A stretch of 64,000 nt of DNA from the NCBI GenBank assembly GCA_034376725.1, contig JAXMJH010000041.1, positions 1 to 64,000 of the forward strand, in the 5' to 3' direction. Made by a program: the position numbers and the translations under genes. Numbering within the stretch: position 1 is the first letter of the stretch; every line of letters starts with the position of its first letter. Origin of the DNA: UBA11164 sp034376725 (GTDB lineage Bacteria > Pseudomonadota > Gammaproteobacteria > Xanthomonadales > Xanthomonadaceae). Positions 17,744-26,022 of the stretch are shown piece after piece. The notes below the pieces were generated by a model that was not told the origin of the DNA, did not search any database, and saw only the letters and a program-made list of their open reading frames with translations.

Positions 17744-17749
17744 TATACT
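17744..17749 (+). promoter_or_regulatory. -10 box of rnpB (TATACT)
   Basis: TATACT lies 6 bp before the deduced 5' end of RNase P RNA. No good -35 element is seen at 16-18 bp spacing. A perfect 12-bp palindrome, ATTGTCGACAAT at 17708-17719, lies just upstream. Confidence 0.6.
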
Positions 17750-17755
17750 GGCGCT

Positions 17756-18126
17756 GCGGAGTCGGCCAGGCAGTCGCGTCGCGCGCAAGCGCGCCGAGGA
17801 AAGTCCGGGCTCCACAGGGCAAGGTGCCAGGTAACGCCTGGGCGGCGCAAGCCGACGGAAAGTGCAACAGAAAGCAAACCGCCAACCTGCTTCCGGCGCT
17901 TTGGCGCTGAGGCAGCGGTAAGGGTGAAACGGTGGGGTAAGAGCCCACCGCGTGCGGGGCCAACGCCGCACGGCACGGCAAACCCCACCTGGAGCAAGGC
18001 CAAATAGGGACGCAACGATGTTGCCCGCATCGCGTCCGGGTAGGCTGCTGGAGTGGCGCGGCGACGCGTCACCGAGAGGAATGACTGCCCACGACAGAAC
18101 CCGGCTTATCGGCCGGCTCCGCCCTC
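17756..18126 (+). ncRNA. rnpB: RNase P RNA, bacterial type A
   Basis: Catalytic RNA that trims the 5' leaders of precursor tRNAs. The conserved blocks match E. coli M1 RNA in order: GAGGAAAGTCCGGGCTCCA near 17797, GGTGCCAGGTAACGCCTGG, GTGCAACAGAAAGCAAACCGCC, GGTAAGGGTGAAACGGTG, GTAAGAGCCCACCG, GGAGCAAGGCCAAATAGGG and ACGACAGAACCCGGCTTATC near 18090. The ends are set by pairing of GCGGAGTCGGCC at the 5' end with GGCCGGCTCCGCC at the 3' end. The 3' limit is accurate to a few bases. Confidence 0.96.
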
Positions 18127-18128
18127 TT

Positions 18129-18480
18129 TACGTCTTTTCATCGCGGCCACTTGGCCGGCGGCTCGCCGCCGTCGGCTCCGACCGGCAGGCCATACCTGCC
18201 TGCCTGGACACGCCCGCGCACCAGACGGCTGCACCGGGACCGAGCGCGCCAACGGCGCGCTACCGGCCGGTGGTTCGCTTGCAGCCGATCGGCGGATAGT
18301 GACCTTGCGCCCGACGATGGCAAATCGCCGGGCCGACCTCATGCTGTCTGATGACTCCCGGACATGATGGGCGTCAAAAGTTTTTCTGTTAAATCAAACC
18401 ATATGAAACACTTCTTAAACCTGAATGTGAAGTTAATCGGAACGCTTTGATTAAGAAAGGGATTTTTACCGGAAATTGTG
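18129..18480. other. Intergenic region between rnpB and mraZ, with an AT-rich island
   Basis: No gene seen. The first half is GC-rich and palindromic. From about 18365 to 18480 base composition changes abruptly to AT-rich, with TTTTTCTGTTAAATCAAACC, CTTCTTAAACC and GATTAAGAAAGGG, in a window otherwise far above 60% GC. It directly precedes the mraZ promoter and could serve as an UP element, a binding region for a nucleoid protein, or a small RNA source. Confidence 0.5.
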
Positions 18481-18509
18481 TTGACACCAGCTGGAGCGAA
18501 GTCTAATGT
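18481..18509 (+). promoter_or_regulatory. mraZ (dcw cluster) promoter
   Basis: A perfect -35 TTGACA at 18481-18486 is followed after 17 bp by TAATGT at 18504-18509 as -10. The predicted transcript starts near 18516, inside the MraZ operator repeats. Confidence 0.7.
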
Positions 18510-18553
18510 GGGTATCTGAGGGAATCTTCGGCAAATTGTGGAGAATCGTGGGG
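18509..18553 (+). promoter_or_regulatory. MraZ operator repeats
   Basis: Pentamers recur every 10 bp: TGGGT (18509), AGGGA (18519), CGGCA (18529, degenerate), TGGAG (18539) and TGGGG (18549). MraZ is known to bind TGGGN repeats with 5-bp spacers upstream of its own gene in E. coli. Here the series overlaps the -10 box at one end and the ribosome binding region at the other, so binding should block both RNA polymerase and possibly compete with translation initiation. Confidence 0.7.
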
Positions 18554-18555
18554 TG

Positions 18556-19002
18556 ATGTTCCAGGGCGAAACCGCCATCAGCGTCGACGAGAAGGGCCGG
18601 TTGGCGATCCCCATCGCTTACCGCGAGCTCGTCGCGCGCGAGTGCGATAACCGCCTGATTCTCACCTACAACCCGTTCGAGTCGGGTTGTCTGTTCATTT
18701 ATCCCGAAAAAGCCTGGGCGCCGGTGCGCGACCAGGTCAATGCCCTGCCCAGGGCCAAGAAGGTGCATCGCGCGCTCCAGCTCAAGCTGGTCGGCGCGGC
18801 GATGGTACTGGAGCCCGATGCCAGCGGCCGGGTGTCGCTGCCGGCCAGCCATCGCACCGCTGCCGGCATCGATCGCAAGGCCATTCTGGTCGGCATGGGC
18901 GACAAGTTCGAACTGTGGAGCGAGCAGGCTCATCTGGATCAGATTCGCCAGACCATCGGCGAGGACGAGGTCAGCGACGCCATGCTCGACCTGAGGCTTT
19001 AA
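18556..19002 (+). CDS. mraZ: Transcriptional regulator MraZ
   Basis: 148 aa, a double SpoVT/AbrB-like fold (DNA-binding, oligomeric) that represses the dcw operon. The two conserved DxxGR motifs are DEKGRLAIP at residues 11-19 and DASGRVSLP near 89-97. The first residues MFQGETAISV match the family, so the ATG at 18556 is chosen over upstream in-frame GTG codons. It heads the cell-wall and division cluster and is 6 bp from rsmH. Confidence 0.96.
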   Translation: MFQGETAISVDEKGRLAIPIAYRELVARECDNRLILTYNPFESGCLFIYPEKAWAPVRDQVNALPRAKKVHRALQLKLVGAAMVLEPDASGRVSLPASHRTAAGIDRKAILVGMGDKFELWSEQAHLDQIRQTIGEDEVSDAMLDLRL

Positions 19003-19008
19003 GCGGCC

Positions 19009-19959
19009 ATGGTCAGGCTCGACGATGCCCCGTCGAGCCCCAGGCATGTGCCGGTGCTGTTTGCGCAGGTCATGGAGGGGCTGCGGGTACGGGAGGACGG
19101 AATCTATCTGGATGGCACCTTCGGGCGCGGCGGCCATGCTCGGGGAGTGATCGAACGCCTGGGGCCGAATGGGCGACTTCTAGTGATGGACAAGGACCCG
19201 CAAGCGATCGCCTGTGCCGAGCAGCAGTTCGGGGCCGATCCCCGGGTTGCGATCCGGCGCGGCAGCTTCTCCGGACTGGCCCGCTGGGAGGTGGTCGCGG
19301 CCGGGGTGGACGGGATTCTGCTCGATATTGGCGTCTCTTCGCCCCAGCTCGACCAGGCCGAGCGCGGCTTCAGTTTTCGCGCCGATGGCCCGCTGGACAT
19401 GCGCATGGATCCGGACGCCGCACCCAGCGCCGCCGAATGGCTGGCCAGCGCCAGCGAGACCGAGATCGCCGATGTGCTGTGGCGGCTGGGCGAAGAGCGT
19501 CAGAGCCGACGCATCGCGCGCGCCATCGTGGCGCATCGGGCGCAGTCGCCGATTACCCGCACCGCGCAACTGGCCGAATTGATCGCCGGCCTGCTGGGCC
19601 GGGGCGATGGCCGCATCCATCCAGCCACGCGCAGCTTCCAGGCGATCCGCATCCATATCAATCGCGAGCTCGACGAGCTGTCCGCCGGGCTGGACGCCGC
19701 CATGGCGTGCCTGAAGCCGGGCGGGCGTCTGGCGGTGATCAGCTTCCATTCGCTGGAAGACCGGCTGGTGAAGCGCTTCATCCAGAAACACAGCCGGCCG
19801 CCGCCGGGCAACCGGCGATTGCCTGAAGCGCAGCCCTTTCACCCGGACCTGCTGGCCGTGGGCGGGGCGCAGCGCGCCGACGACGCCGAACTGGCGATCA
19901 ATCCGCGTGCCCGCAGCGCCGTCCTGCGGGTCGCCGAGCGGCTGGGGGCGGCGGCATGA
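19009..19959 (+). CDS. rsmH: 16S rRNA (cytosine1402-N4)-methyltransferase
   Basis: 316 aa. It methylates N4 of C1402 in 16S rRNA. The SAM-binding segment DGTFGRGGHARGVIERLG begins near residue 35, and GILLDIGVSSPQLDQAERGFSF is the family catalytic region. The C terminus carries NPRARSAVLRVAER. ATG at 19009 follows mraZ by 6 bp. The stop overlaps the ftsL start (ATGA). Confidence 0.97.
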   Translation: MVRLDDAPSSPRHVPVLFAQVMEGLRVREDGIYLDGTFGRGGHARGVIERLGPNGRLLVMDKDPQAIACAEQQFGADPRVAIRRGSFSGLARWEVVAAGVDGILLDIGVSSPQLDQAERGFSFRADGPLDMRMDPDAAPSAAEWLASASETEIADVLWRLGEERQSRRIARAIVAHRAQSPITRTAQLAELIAGLLGRGDGRIHPATRSFQAIRIHINRELDELSAGLDAAMACLKPGGRLAVISFHSLEDRLVKRFIQKHSRPPPGNRRLPEAQPFHPDLLAVGGAQRADDAELAINPRARSAVLRVAERLGAAA

Positions 19960-20225
19960 ACGCCCGTCACTACCTTCTGTTGCTGCTGGTCGCGGCGACC
20001 ATCGCCACCGCTCTGGCGGTCGTCCAGACCAAGCACCACCATCGGCAGTTGTTCATCGAGCTCACCCGGCTGGAGCGCGAGCGCGATGAGCTGAACATCG
20101 ACTTCGGCCGGTTGCAGCTGGAGCAGGCGACCTGGGCCGAGACCAGCCGGATCGAGCGCATCGCCCGCACCCGGCTGGGCATGCGCACGCCGGAAGGCGA
20201 TACCCTGCGGGTGATCCGGCCATGA
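19956..20225 (+). CDS. ftsL: Cell division protein FtsL
   Basis: 89 aa bitopic inner-membrane protein. A transmembrane segment spans about residues 5-21 (YLLLLLVAATIATALAV), followed by a coiled-coil periplasmic part with LERERDELNIDFGRLQLEQ. The C terminus RIARTRLGMRTPEGDTLRVI is typical. FtsL joins FtsB and FtsQ to activate FtsWI. It overlaps both neighbours by 4 bp (ATGA). Confidence 0.92.
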   Translation: MNARHYLLLLLVAATIATALAVVQTKHHHRQLFIELTRLERERDELNIDFGRLQLEQATWAETSRIERIARTRLGMRTPEGDTLRVIRP

Positions 20226-22060
20226 GTCGGACCATCCCGCCGCGTGAGGCGAAGCAAGACTCCTCCGCCGGGCTGCGCGCCTGGCTGGGTCGGGCACACC
20301 AACAGTGGCTGTCCGGACGCAGCGCCGGTCTGCGCCTGCGGTTCGCGTTTCTCGGCGGGATGCTGGGGCTGATCGTGCTGCTGCTGGTCGTCCAGGCGGC
20401 CAACCTTCAGTTGTTCAACGACGGTTTCTATCAGCGCCAGGGCGATGCGCGCTTCCTGCGCGAAATCGAGATTCCCACGTCGCGCGGGATGATCACCGAC
20501 CGCAACGGCGAGCCGCTGGCCGTGTCATCCCCGGTGGTGTCGATCTGGGCCAATCCGCAGGAAGTGCTCCAGCATCCGGCGCGGCTGCCGGAGCTGGCCG
20601 AAGCGCTCGATATCGCGCTCGAACCGCTCACCCAGCGGCTGGCACAGCGCGCCCAGCGCGAGTTCGTCTATCTGCGCCGTCATCTGGTCCCGGATCAGGC
20701 CGAGGCGATCCTTGCACTGGGCGTCCCCGGGATCTACTCGCAGCGCGAGTTCCGCCGGTTCTATCCGATCGGCGAAGTGATGGCCCAGGTGCTTGGCATC
20801 ACCGATATCGACGATGTCGGCCAGGAGGGCCTGGAGCTGGCCTACAACGACTGGCTGACCGGCAAGCCTGGCGCAAAGCGAGTGATCCGCGACCGGCGCG
20901 GTGCGATCGTCGAGAACGTCGACCTGATTCGGGCCGCTGAGCCCGGCCATGACCTGACGCTGTCGATCGATCGCCGGATTCAATACCTGGCCTATCGTGA
21001 GCTGGGCGCTGCGCTGCGCACCCACGATGCGGTCGCCGGCAGCGTCGTGGTGCTGGACGTTCGCAACGGCGAAGTGCTGGCCATGGTCAGCCATCCCTCG
21101 TTCAACCCCAATGCGCGCGATGGCGGCGGCAGCGCAGGCCGGCGCAACCGGACGGTCACCGATGTCATCGAACCGGGTTCGGTGATCAAGGCGCTCACCG
21201 TCGCAGCGGCGCTGGAGACCGGCAAGGTCACTCCCGAGACCGTCATCCAGACCAGCCCGGGCTATATGCCGCTGGCTGGGCACGTGATCCGCGACATCCG
21301 CAACTTCGGCGAGGTCAGCCTCACCCGTCTGCTGACCAAGAGTTCGAACGTGGCGGCGACCAAGCTGGCGATGGACATGCCCAACGATCATTTCCACGAT
21401 GTGCTGCGTCGGTTCGGGTTGGGCTCGAGCACCGGCAGTGGATTCCCCGGCGAGTCGGCCGGCGTACTGCCTGCCTCGCATCGATGGGGCACGCTGGAAA
21501 AGGCCACCATCTCTTACGGCTACGGGCTCTCGGTGACCCCGCTGCAGCTGGCGCAGGCATATGCAGTGCTAGGCAACGGCGGTCGACTGGTCGCGCCGAC
21601 CTTCGTGCGCGATGTCCATCAGGAGAGCCGGCAGGTCATCGACCCGGGTCTGGCTGCGACCATCGTGGCGATGCTGGAGACGGTGACCGGGCCGGAGGGT
21701 ACGGCACAGGCGGCGCGTATCGCGGGCTACCGGGTGGCCGGCAAGACCGGCACCTCGCGCAAGGTCGGCGTCGGCGGCTATGAGAAGCGTTACTTGAGCG
21801 TGTTTGCCGGCCTGGTGCCAGCCACCCGACCCCGTTTCGCCGTGGTGGTGGTGGTCGATGACCCGAAATCGGGCGACTACTACGGAGGTCTGGTCGCCGC
21901 TCCGGTCTTTCGCGTGGTGATGGAAGGAGCACTCCGGCTGCATCACGTGGCGCCGGATCGTGTCGAGCAGTGGTTCGCCGATGCCGAACCGCTGCCGGCC
22001 GCTTCGCTGGCCGATGCCGCCGAGCCGGTCGAGCCGCTGGTTGCGAGGTGGCGCCAGTGA
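20222..22060 (+). CDS. ftsI: Peptidoglycan transpeptidase FtsI (PBP3)
   Basis: 612 aa. It crosslinks septal peptidoglycan with FtsW. A cytoplasmic N terminus, one transmembrane segment (about residues 40-62), a pedestal domain starting FLREIEIPTSRGMITDRNGEPLA, and the transpeptidase domain are visible. Catalytic motifs are SVIK (nucleophile S320, K323), SSN at 374-376 and KTG at 508-510. The start overlaps ftsL; the stop overlaps the murE GTG. Confidence 0.97.
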   Translation: MSRTIPPREAKQDSSAGLRAWLGRAHQQWLSGRSAGLRLRFAFLGGMLGLIVLLLVVQAANLQLFNDGFYQRQGDARFLREIEIPTSRGMITDRNGEPLAVSSPVVSIWANPQEVLQHPARLPELAEALDIALEPLTQRLAQRAQREFVYLRRHLVPDQAEAILALGVPGIYSQREFRRFYPIGEVMAQVLGITDIDDVGQEGLELAYNDWLTGKPGAKRVIRDRRGAIVENVDLIRAAEPGHDLTLSIDRRIQYLAYRELGAALRTHDAVAGSVVVLDVRNGEVLAMVSHPSFNPNARDGGGSAGRRNRTVTDVIEPGSVIKALTVAAALETGKVTPETVIQTSPGYMPLAGHVIRDIRNFGEVSLTRLLTKSSNVAATKLAMDMPNDHFHDVLRRFGLGSSTGSGFPGESAGVLPASHRWGTLEKATISYGYGLSVTPLQLAQAYAVLGNGGRLVAPTFVRDVHQESRQVIDPGLAATIVAMLETVTGPEGTAQAARIAGYRVAGKTGTSRKVGVGGYEKRYLSVFAGLVPATRPRFAVVVVVDDPKSGDYYGGLVAAPVFRVVMEGALRLHHVAPDRVEQWFADAEPLPAASLADAAEPVEPLVARWRQ

Positions 22061-23535
22061 GCTACGCCATGCGAATGGATGCACTGCTGCCGAATCTGGC
22101 GCTGCCGCCCGAGGTGGCGTCGATCGTCGTTTCCGGCCTGAGCCTTGACAGCCGGCAGGTGCGCCCAGGCTACGCCTTCGTGGCGCTGGCCGGTGGCCGC
22201 GGGCACGGCCTGGATCACGCCGCCGAAGCGTTGGCCGCAGGTGCGGCGGCCATCCTGTTCGAGCCGCCGCAAGCCGCCCGCGACCCGGCACCGCAACCCG
22301 CAGTTGCGGTGCCGGGTCTGCGCGCAGGACTGGGATCGATGGCCAACCATTTTTACCGTGCGCCGTCGAGCGACATCGCGGTGATCGGGGTGACCGGCAC
22401 CAATGGGAAAACCTCCACTGTCCAGCTTGTCGCCCAGGCGCTGGATCGTGGAGCGCACCGCGCGGCGAGCATCGGCACGCTCGGGGTGGGCCGGCCGGGC
22501 GCGTTGCAGCCGGGCGAGCGGACTACGCCCGATGTGCTCAGCGTGCACCGTACCCTGGCGGAGCTTCGCGATCAGGGCATCGAACAGGTGGCGATGGAAG
22601 TCAGCTCGCACGCGCTCCATCAGGGTCGGGTCGATGACGTGCGGTTTCGCGTGGCGGTGTTCACCAACCTCACCCGCGATCATCTCGACTATCACGGCAC
22701 CATGGAGCGCTATGGCGCCGCCAAGGCCAGCCTGTTCGGCTGGCCCGGGCTGGCAGCGGCGGTAATCAATCTCGACGACAGCTTCGGGTCGCAGCTGTTC
22801 GACCGACTGGCGGGACCGATGTCGCCGCTGGGGGTGAGCGCATGCGGCGATGCCAGGGCCCGGGTACGCGCCGAGGCGCTTTCGCTCGATGTTCAGGGCA
22901 TTGGCTTCGAACTCAACGTCGACGGTCGCATCTGCCCGGTGCGCTCTTCGCTGCTGGGCCGGTTCAATGTCGACAATCTGCTGGCCGTGGCCGGCGTGCT
23001 GCACGCGCTGGACTGGCCGGTGGAAGCCATCGCGGCACGGCTCGTTGCGTTGCAGCCGGTGCCGGGCCGCATCCAGCGGCTGGGCGGCGGCGAGCAATTG
23101 CCGCTGGTGGTGATCGACTACGCGCACACGCCGGATGCACTGGAAAAACTGCTGGATACGCTGCGCGACCATGCTGGCCGGCGAATGCTGTGCCTGTTCG
23201 GCTGCGGCGGCGAGCGCGACCCCGGCAAGCGCCCGCAAATGGCCGCCATCGCCGAGCGTCTGGCCGATGTCGTCTGGGTGAGCGACGACAATCCGCGCTG
23301 CGAGGACGGCGACGCGATCGTGGCCGACATCATGGCCGGGTTCCGGCACCCCGATGCGGTTGTCGTCCAGCGCGACCGGGCCAAGGCCATCGCCGGAATC
23401 ATCGCTGCGGCGCGGCCCGGCGACGTGGTCGTCATTGCCGGCAAGGGACACGAGGCGTATCAGGAAGTGGACGGCCGGCGCCGCCCGTTCGACGATGCCG
23501 CTTCGGCCGCCGCTGCACTGGAGGCACTGTCATGA
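22057..23535 (+). CDS. murE: UDP-MurNAc-tripeptide synthetase MurE (meso-DAP adding)
   Basis: 492 aa cytoplasmic ligase that adds meso-diaminopimelate to UDP-MurNAc-L-Ala-D-Glu. The ATP loop GVTGTNGKTSTVQL is near residue 109. The DNPR motif (SDDNPRCEDGD, near residue 411) marks diaminopimelate rather than lysine specificity. The GTG at 22057 overlaps the ftsI stop by 4 bp and is preferred. An ATG four codons on (22069) is an alternative. Confidence 0.95.
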   Translation: MSYAMRMDALLPNLALPPEVASIVVSGLSLDSRQVRPGYAFVALAGGRGHGLDHAAEALAAGAAAILFEPPQAARDPAPQPAVAVPGLRAGLGSMANHFYRAPSSDIAVIGVTGTNGKTSTVQLVAQALDRGAHRAASIGTLGVGRPGALQPGERTTPDVLSVHRTLAELRDQGIEQVAMEVSSHALHQGRVDDVRFRVAVFTNLTRDHLDYHGTMERYGAAKASLFGWPGLAAAVINLDDSFGSQLFDRLAGPMSPLGVSACGDARARVRAEALSLDVQGIGFELNVDGRICPVRSSLLGRFNVDNLLAVAGVLHALDWPVEAIAARLVALQPVPGRIQRLGGGEQLPLVVIDYAHTPDALEKLLDTLRDHAGRRMLCLFGCGGERDPGKRPQMAAIAERLADVVWVSDDNPRCEDGDAIVADIMAGFRHPDAVVVQRDRAKAIAGIIAAARPGDVVVIAGKGHEAYQEVDGRRRPFDDAASAAAALEALS

Positions 23536-24947
23536 GGCCGGTACCGCTCTCCGATCTGGCGCGCTGGGTTGGCGGCCGCCTGCAGGGCGAGGATCGGCTG
23601 ATCGACTCGATCGGCCACGATACCCGTACCCTGCGTGCCGGCGGGCTGTATGTCGCGCTGATCGGCGAGCGCTTCGACGGCCACGACTTCTGCGATGCCG
23701 CTGCCGACACCGGCGCAGCGGCGCTGCTGGTTTCGCGGCCGGTTGCGAGTCCGCTTTCGCAGATCATCTGCACAGACACATTGCTTGCGTTGGGCCGCAT
23801 CGCGGCCGGCCTCGCCGAAGGACGACCGGCGCGGGTCGTGGGCCTGACCGGAAGCAACGGCAAGACCACCGTCAAGACGCTGTTGCAGAGCATCCTCGAA
23901 CACGCCGCGCCCGGCCAGGCTTACGCCAATCCGGGCAATCGCAACAACGAGATCGGTCTGCCGTTGGCCGTCATCGACGCGCCTGAGGACGCCCGCTATG
24001 CGATCTACGAAATGGGCGCCGGCAAGCCCGGCGATATCGCCTACCTCACCGACATCGCAAGGCCGGGCGTTGCCCTGGTCAACAACATCGGGCCAGCACA
24101 CCTGGAGCGCATGGGCAGCCTGCTGGGAGTGGCCCGGACCAAGGGTGCGATGTATTGCGCCCTGCCCGACGATGGCGTTGCCGTGATCAACGCCGACGAT
24201 GCCTTCGCGCCGTATTTCGAGGCCCGAATCGGAAGGCGCCGACACCTGCGCTTCGGCCTGGAGTCGAGCGCCGAGGTGACCGCCACGCGAGTGCAGCCGA
24301 CCGAGGCGGGATGGCGGTTCCGACTGGTCACGCCGAACGGCGAGGCCGATGCCGCCCTGCAGCTTGCCGGCCGGCACAACCTGCGCAATGCGCTGGCCGC
24401 CGCCGCCGCCGCGCTGGCGCTGGACATCGCACCGGCGATCATCGCCGAAGGCCTGGCGGCGGCGCGCGGAGTCGGCGGACGCCAGCAGGTGCACCGGCTG
24501 CGCGATGGACTGATTCTGATCGACGACAGCTACAACGCCAATCCACTTTCGGTCGCCGCCGCCATTGACCTGCTGGCCCAGCATCAACGGCAGTCGACCC
24601 TGGCGGACACCTGGCTGGTACTCGGCGACATGGGCGAGCTGGGCGCCGAGGCCGCTGGACATCATGCCGAGTGCGGGCAGCGCGCACGCGCGGCGGGGAT
24701 CTCGCGGCTGTTCACCGTCGGCGCACTCGGCGCCGAGACCAGCCGCGCGTTCGGCGCAAATGCGCTGCACTTCCCCGATCAGGCGGCGCTGATCGACGCC
24801 CTGCAAAGGGCCCTGGCCGAGCACACGTCCGGTCCGCTCAGCGTGCTGGTCAAGGGCTCGCGCACAGCCGCCATGGAGCGCGTGGTTTCCGCGCTGCTTG
24901 CGTCTCACACCAGCGGCTCCGGTCCGGAGGTCACTCATGCTGTATGA
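23532..24947 (+). CDS. murF: UDP-MurNAc-tripeptide:D-Ala-D-Ala ligase MurF
   Basis: 471 aa. It attaches D-Ala-D-Ala to finish the pentapeptide precursor. The Mur ligase fold begins with DSIGHDTRTLRAGGLYVAL; the ATP loop VVGLTGSNGKTTVKT is near residue 98. NNEIGLPLAVI and LVLGDMGELG are typical of MurF. It overlaps murE by 4 bp and mraY by 11 bp. Confidence 0.96.
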   Translation: MRPVPLSDLARWVGGRLQGEDRLIDSIGHDTRTLRAGGLYVALIGERFDGHDFCDAAADTGAAALLVSRPVASPLSQIICTDTLLALGRIAAGLAEGRPARVVGLTGSNGKTTVKTLLQSILEHAAPGQAYANPGNRNNEIGLPLAVIDAPEDARYAIYEMGAGKPGDIAYLTDIARPGVALVNNIGPAHLERMGSLLGVARTKGAMYCALPDDGVAVINADDAFAPYFEARIGRRRHLRFGLESSAEVTATRVQPTEAGWRFRLVTPNGEADAALQLAGRHNLRNALAAAAAALALDIAPAIIAEGLAAARGVGGRQQVHRLRDGLILIDDSYNANPLSVAAAIDLLAQHQRQSTLADTWLVLGDMGELGAEAAGHHAECGQRARAAGISRLFTVGALGAETSRAFGANALHFPDQAALIDALQRALAEHTSGPLSVLVKGSRTAAMERVVSALLASHTSGSGPEVTHAV

Positions 24948-26022
24948 GCTCGCGCAATGGCTGCAGGGCATCGACCGGGCCTTCGCCCTGTTCGGCTACA
25001 TCACCTTCCGCGCCATTCTGGCGGCGCTCACCGCGATGGCGCTGTCGTTGTGGTTGGGACCATTGGTGATTCGCCGGCTGGCTTCGCTCAAGGCGGGTGG
25101 CCAGCCGATTCGCGTCGACGGGCCGCAGAGTCATCTGGCCAAGGCCGGCACGCCGACCATGGGCGGCGCGCTGATTCTCCTGGCGGTGGCCAGTTCCACC
25201 CTGCTGTGGGCCGACCTGGGCAACCGTTACGTGTGGGTGGTGCTGGCGGTGCTGCTGTCGTTCGGCGCGATCGGCTGGTACGACGACTGGCTGAAGATCG
25301 TCCGGCGCGATCCCAAGGGCATGAAGTCGCGCTGGAAGTACGCCCTGCAGTCGGTGTTCGGCCTGGCCGCCGCGCTGGCGCTGTTTCTGAGCGCCGACCA
25401 CGCGTCCAACACGACCCTGTATCTGCCGCTGCTCAAGGATGTGGCGATTCCGCTCGGGGGCATGTTCGTGGTGATCGCCTACTTCTGGATCGTCGGCTTT
25501 TCCAACGCGGTCAATCTGACCGACGGACTCGATGGCCTGGCGATCATGCCCACGGTGCTGGTTGCCGGCGGGTTGGCGGTGTTCGCCTACGCCTCCGGCC
25601 ATGCCGGCTTCTCCCAGTATCTGCAGATTCCCATCGTGCCCGGCTCGGGCGAGCTGGTGATCATCTGCGCGGCGATCGGTGGGGCGGGGCTGGGCTTTCT
25701 GTGGTTCAACACCTACCCGGCCATGGTGTTCATGGGCGACATCGGCGCCCTTGCGTTGGGCGCGGCCTTGGGCGCGATTGCGGTCATCGTCCGTCAGGAG
25801 CTGGTGTTGGTGGTGATGGGCGGCATCTTCGTGCTGGAGACGGTGTCGGTCATGCTCCAAGTGGCCAGCTTCAAGCTGACCGGTCGACGGATATTCCGCA
25901 TGGCGCCGATCCACCATCACTTCGAGCTCAAGGGCTGGCCCGAGCCGAGGGTGATCGTGCGTTTCTGGATCATCTCGGTGATGCTGGTTTTGATCGGCCT
26001 CGCCACGCTGAAGGTGCGTTGA
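24937..26022 (+). CDS. mraY: Phospho-MurNAc-pentapeptide translocase MraY
   Basis: 361 aa integral inner-membrane enzyme making lipid I from UDP-MurNAc-pentapeptide and undecaprenyl phosphate. About ten membrane segments are apparent. Conserved sites: KAGTPTMGG, the active-site region GWYDDWLKIVRRDPKGM, NLTDGLDGLAI and FMGDIGALALG, and the HHHFE loop (PIHHHFELKGWPE). The ATG at 24937 lies inside the end of murF. Confidence 0.97.
   Translation: MLYELAQWLQGIDRAFALFGYITFRAILAALTAMALSLWLGPLVIRRLASLKAGGQPIRVDGPQSHLAKAGTPTMGGALILLAVASSTLLWADLGNRYVWVVLAVLLSFGAIGWYDDWLKIVRRDPKGMKSRWKYALQSVFGLAAALALFLSADHASNTTLYLPLLKDVAIPLGGMFVVIAYFWIVGFSNAVNLTDGLDGLAIMPTVLVAGGLAVFAYASGHAGFSQYLQIPIVPGSGELVIICAAIGGAGLGFLWFNTYPAMVFMGDIGALALGAALGAIAVIVRQELVLVVMGGIFVLETVSVMLQVASFKLTGRRIFRMAPIHHHFELKGWPEPRVIVRFWIISVMLVLIGLATLKVR

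Noticed and set aside
18365..18400. Possible dif site in the AT-rich region: TTCTGTTAAAT matches 10 of 11 bases of the XerD-binding half of dif.
   Set aside because: With the normal 6-bp centre the XerC half matches at only about 3 of 11 positions, so a functional dif site is not supported.
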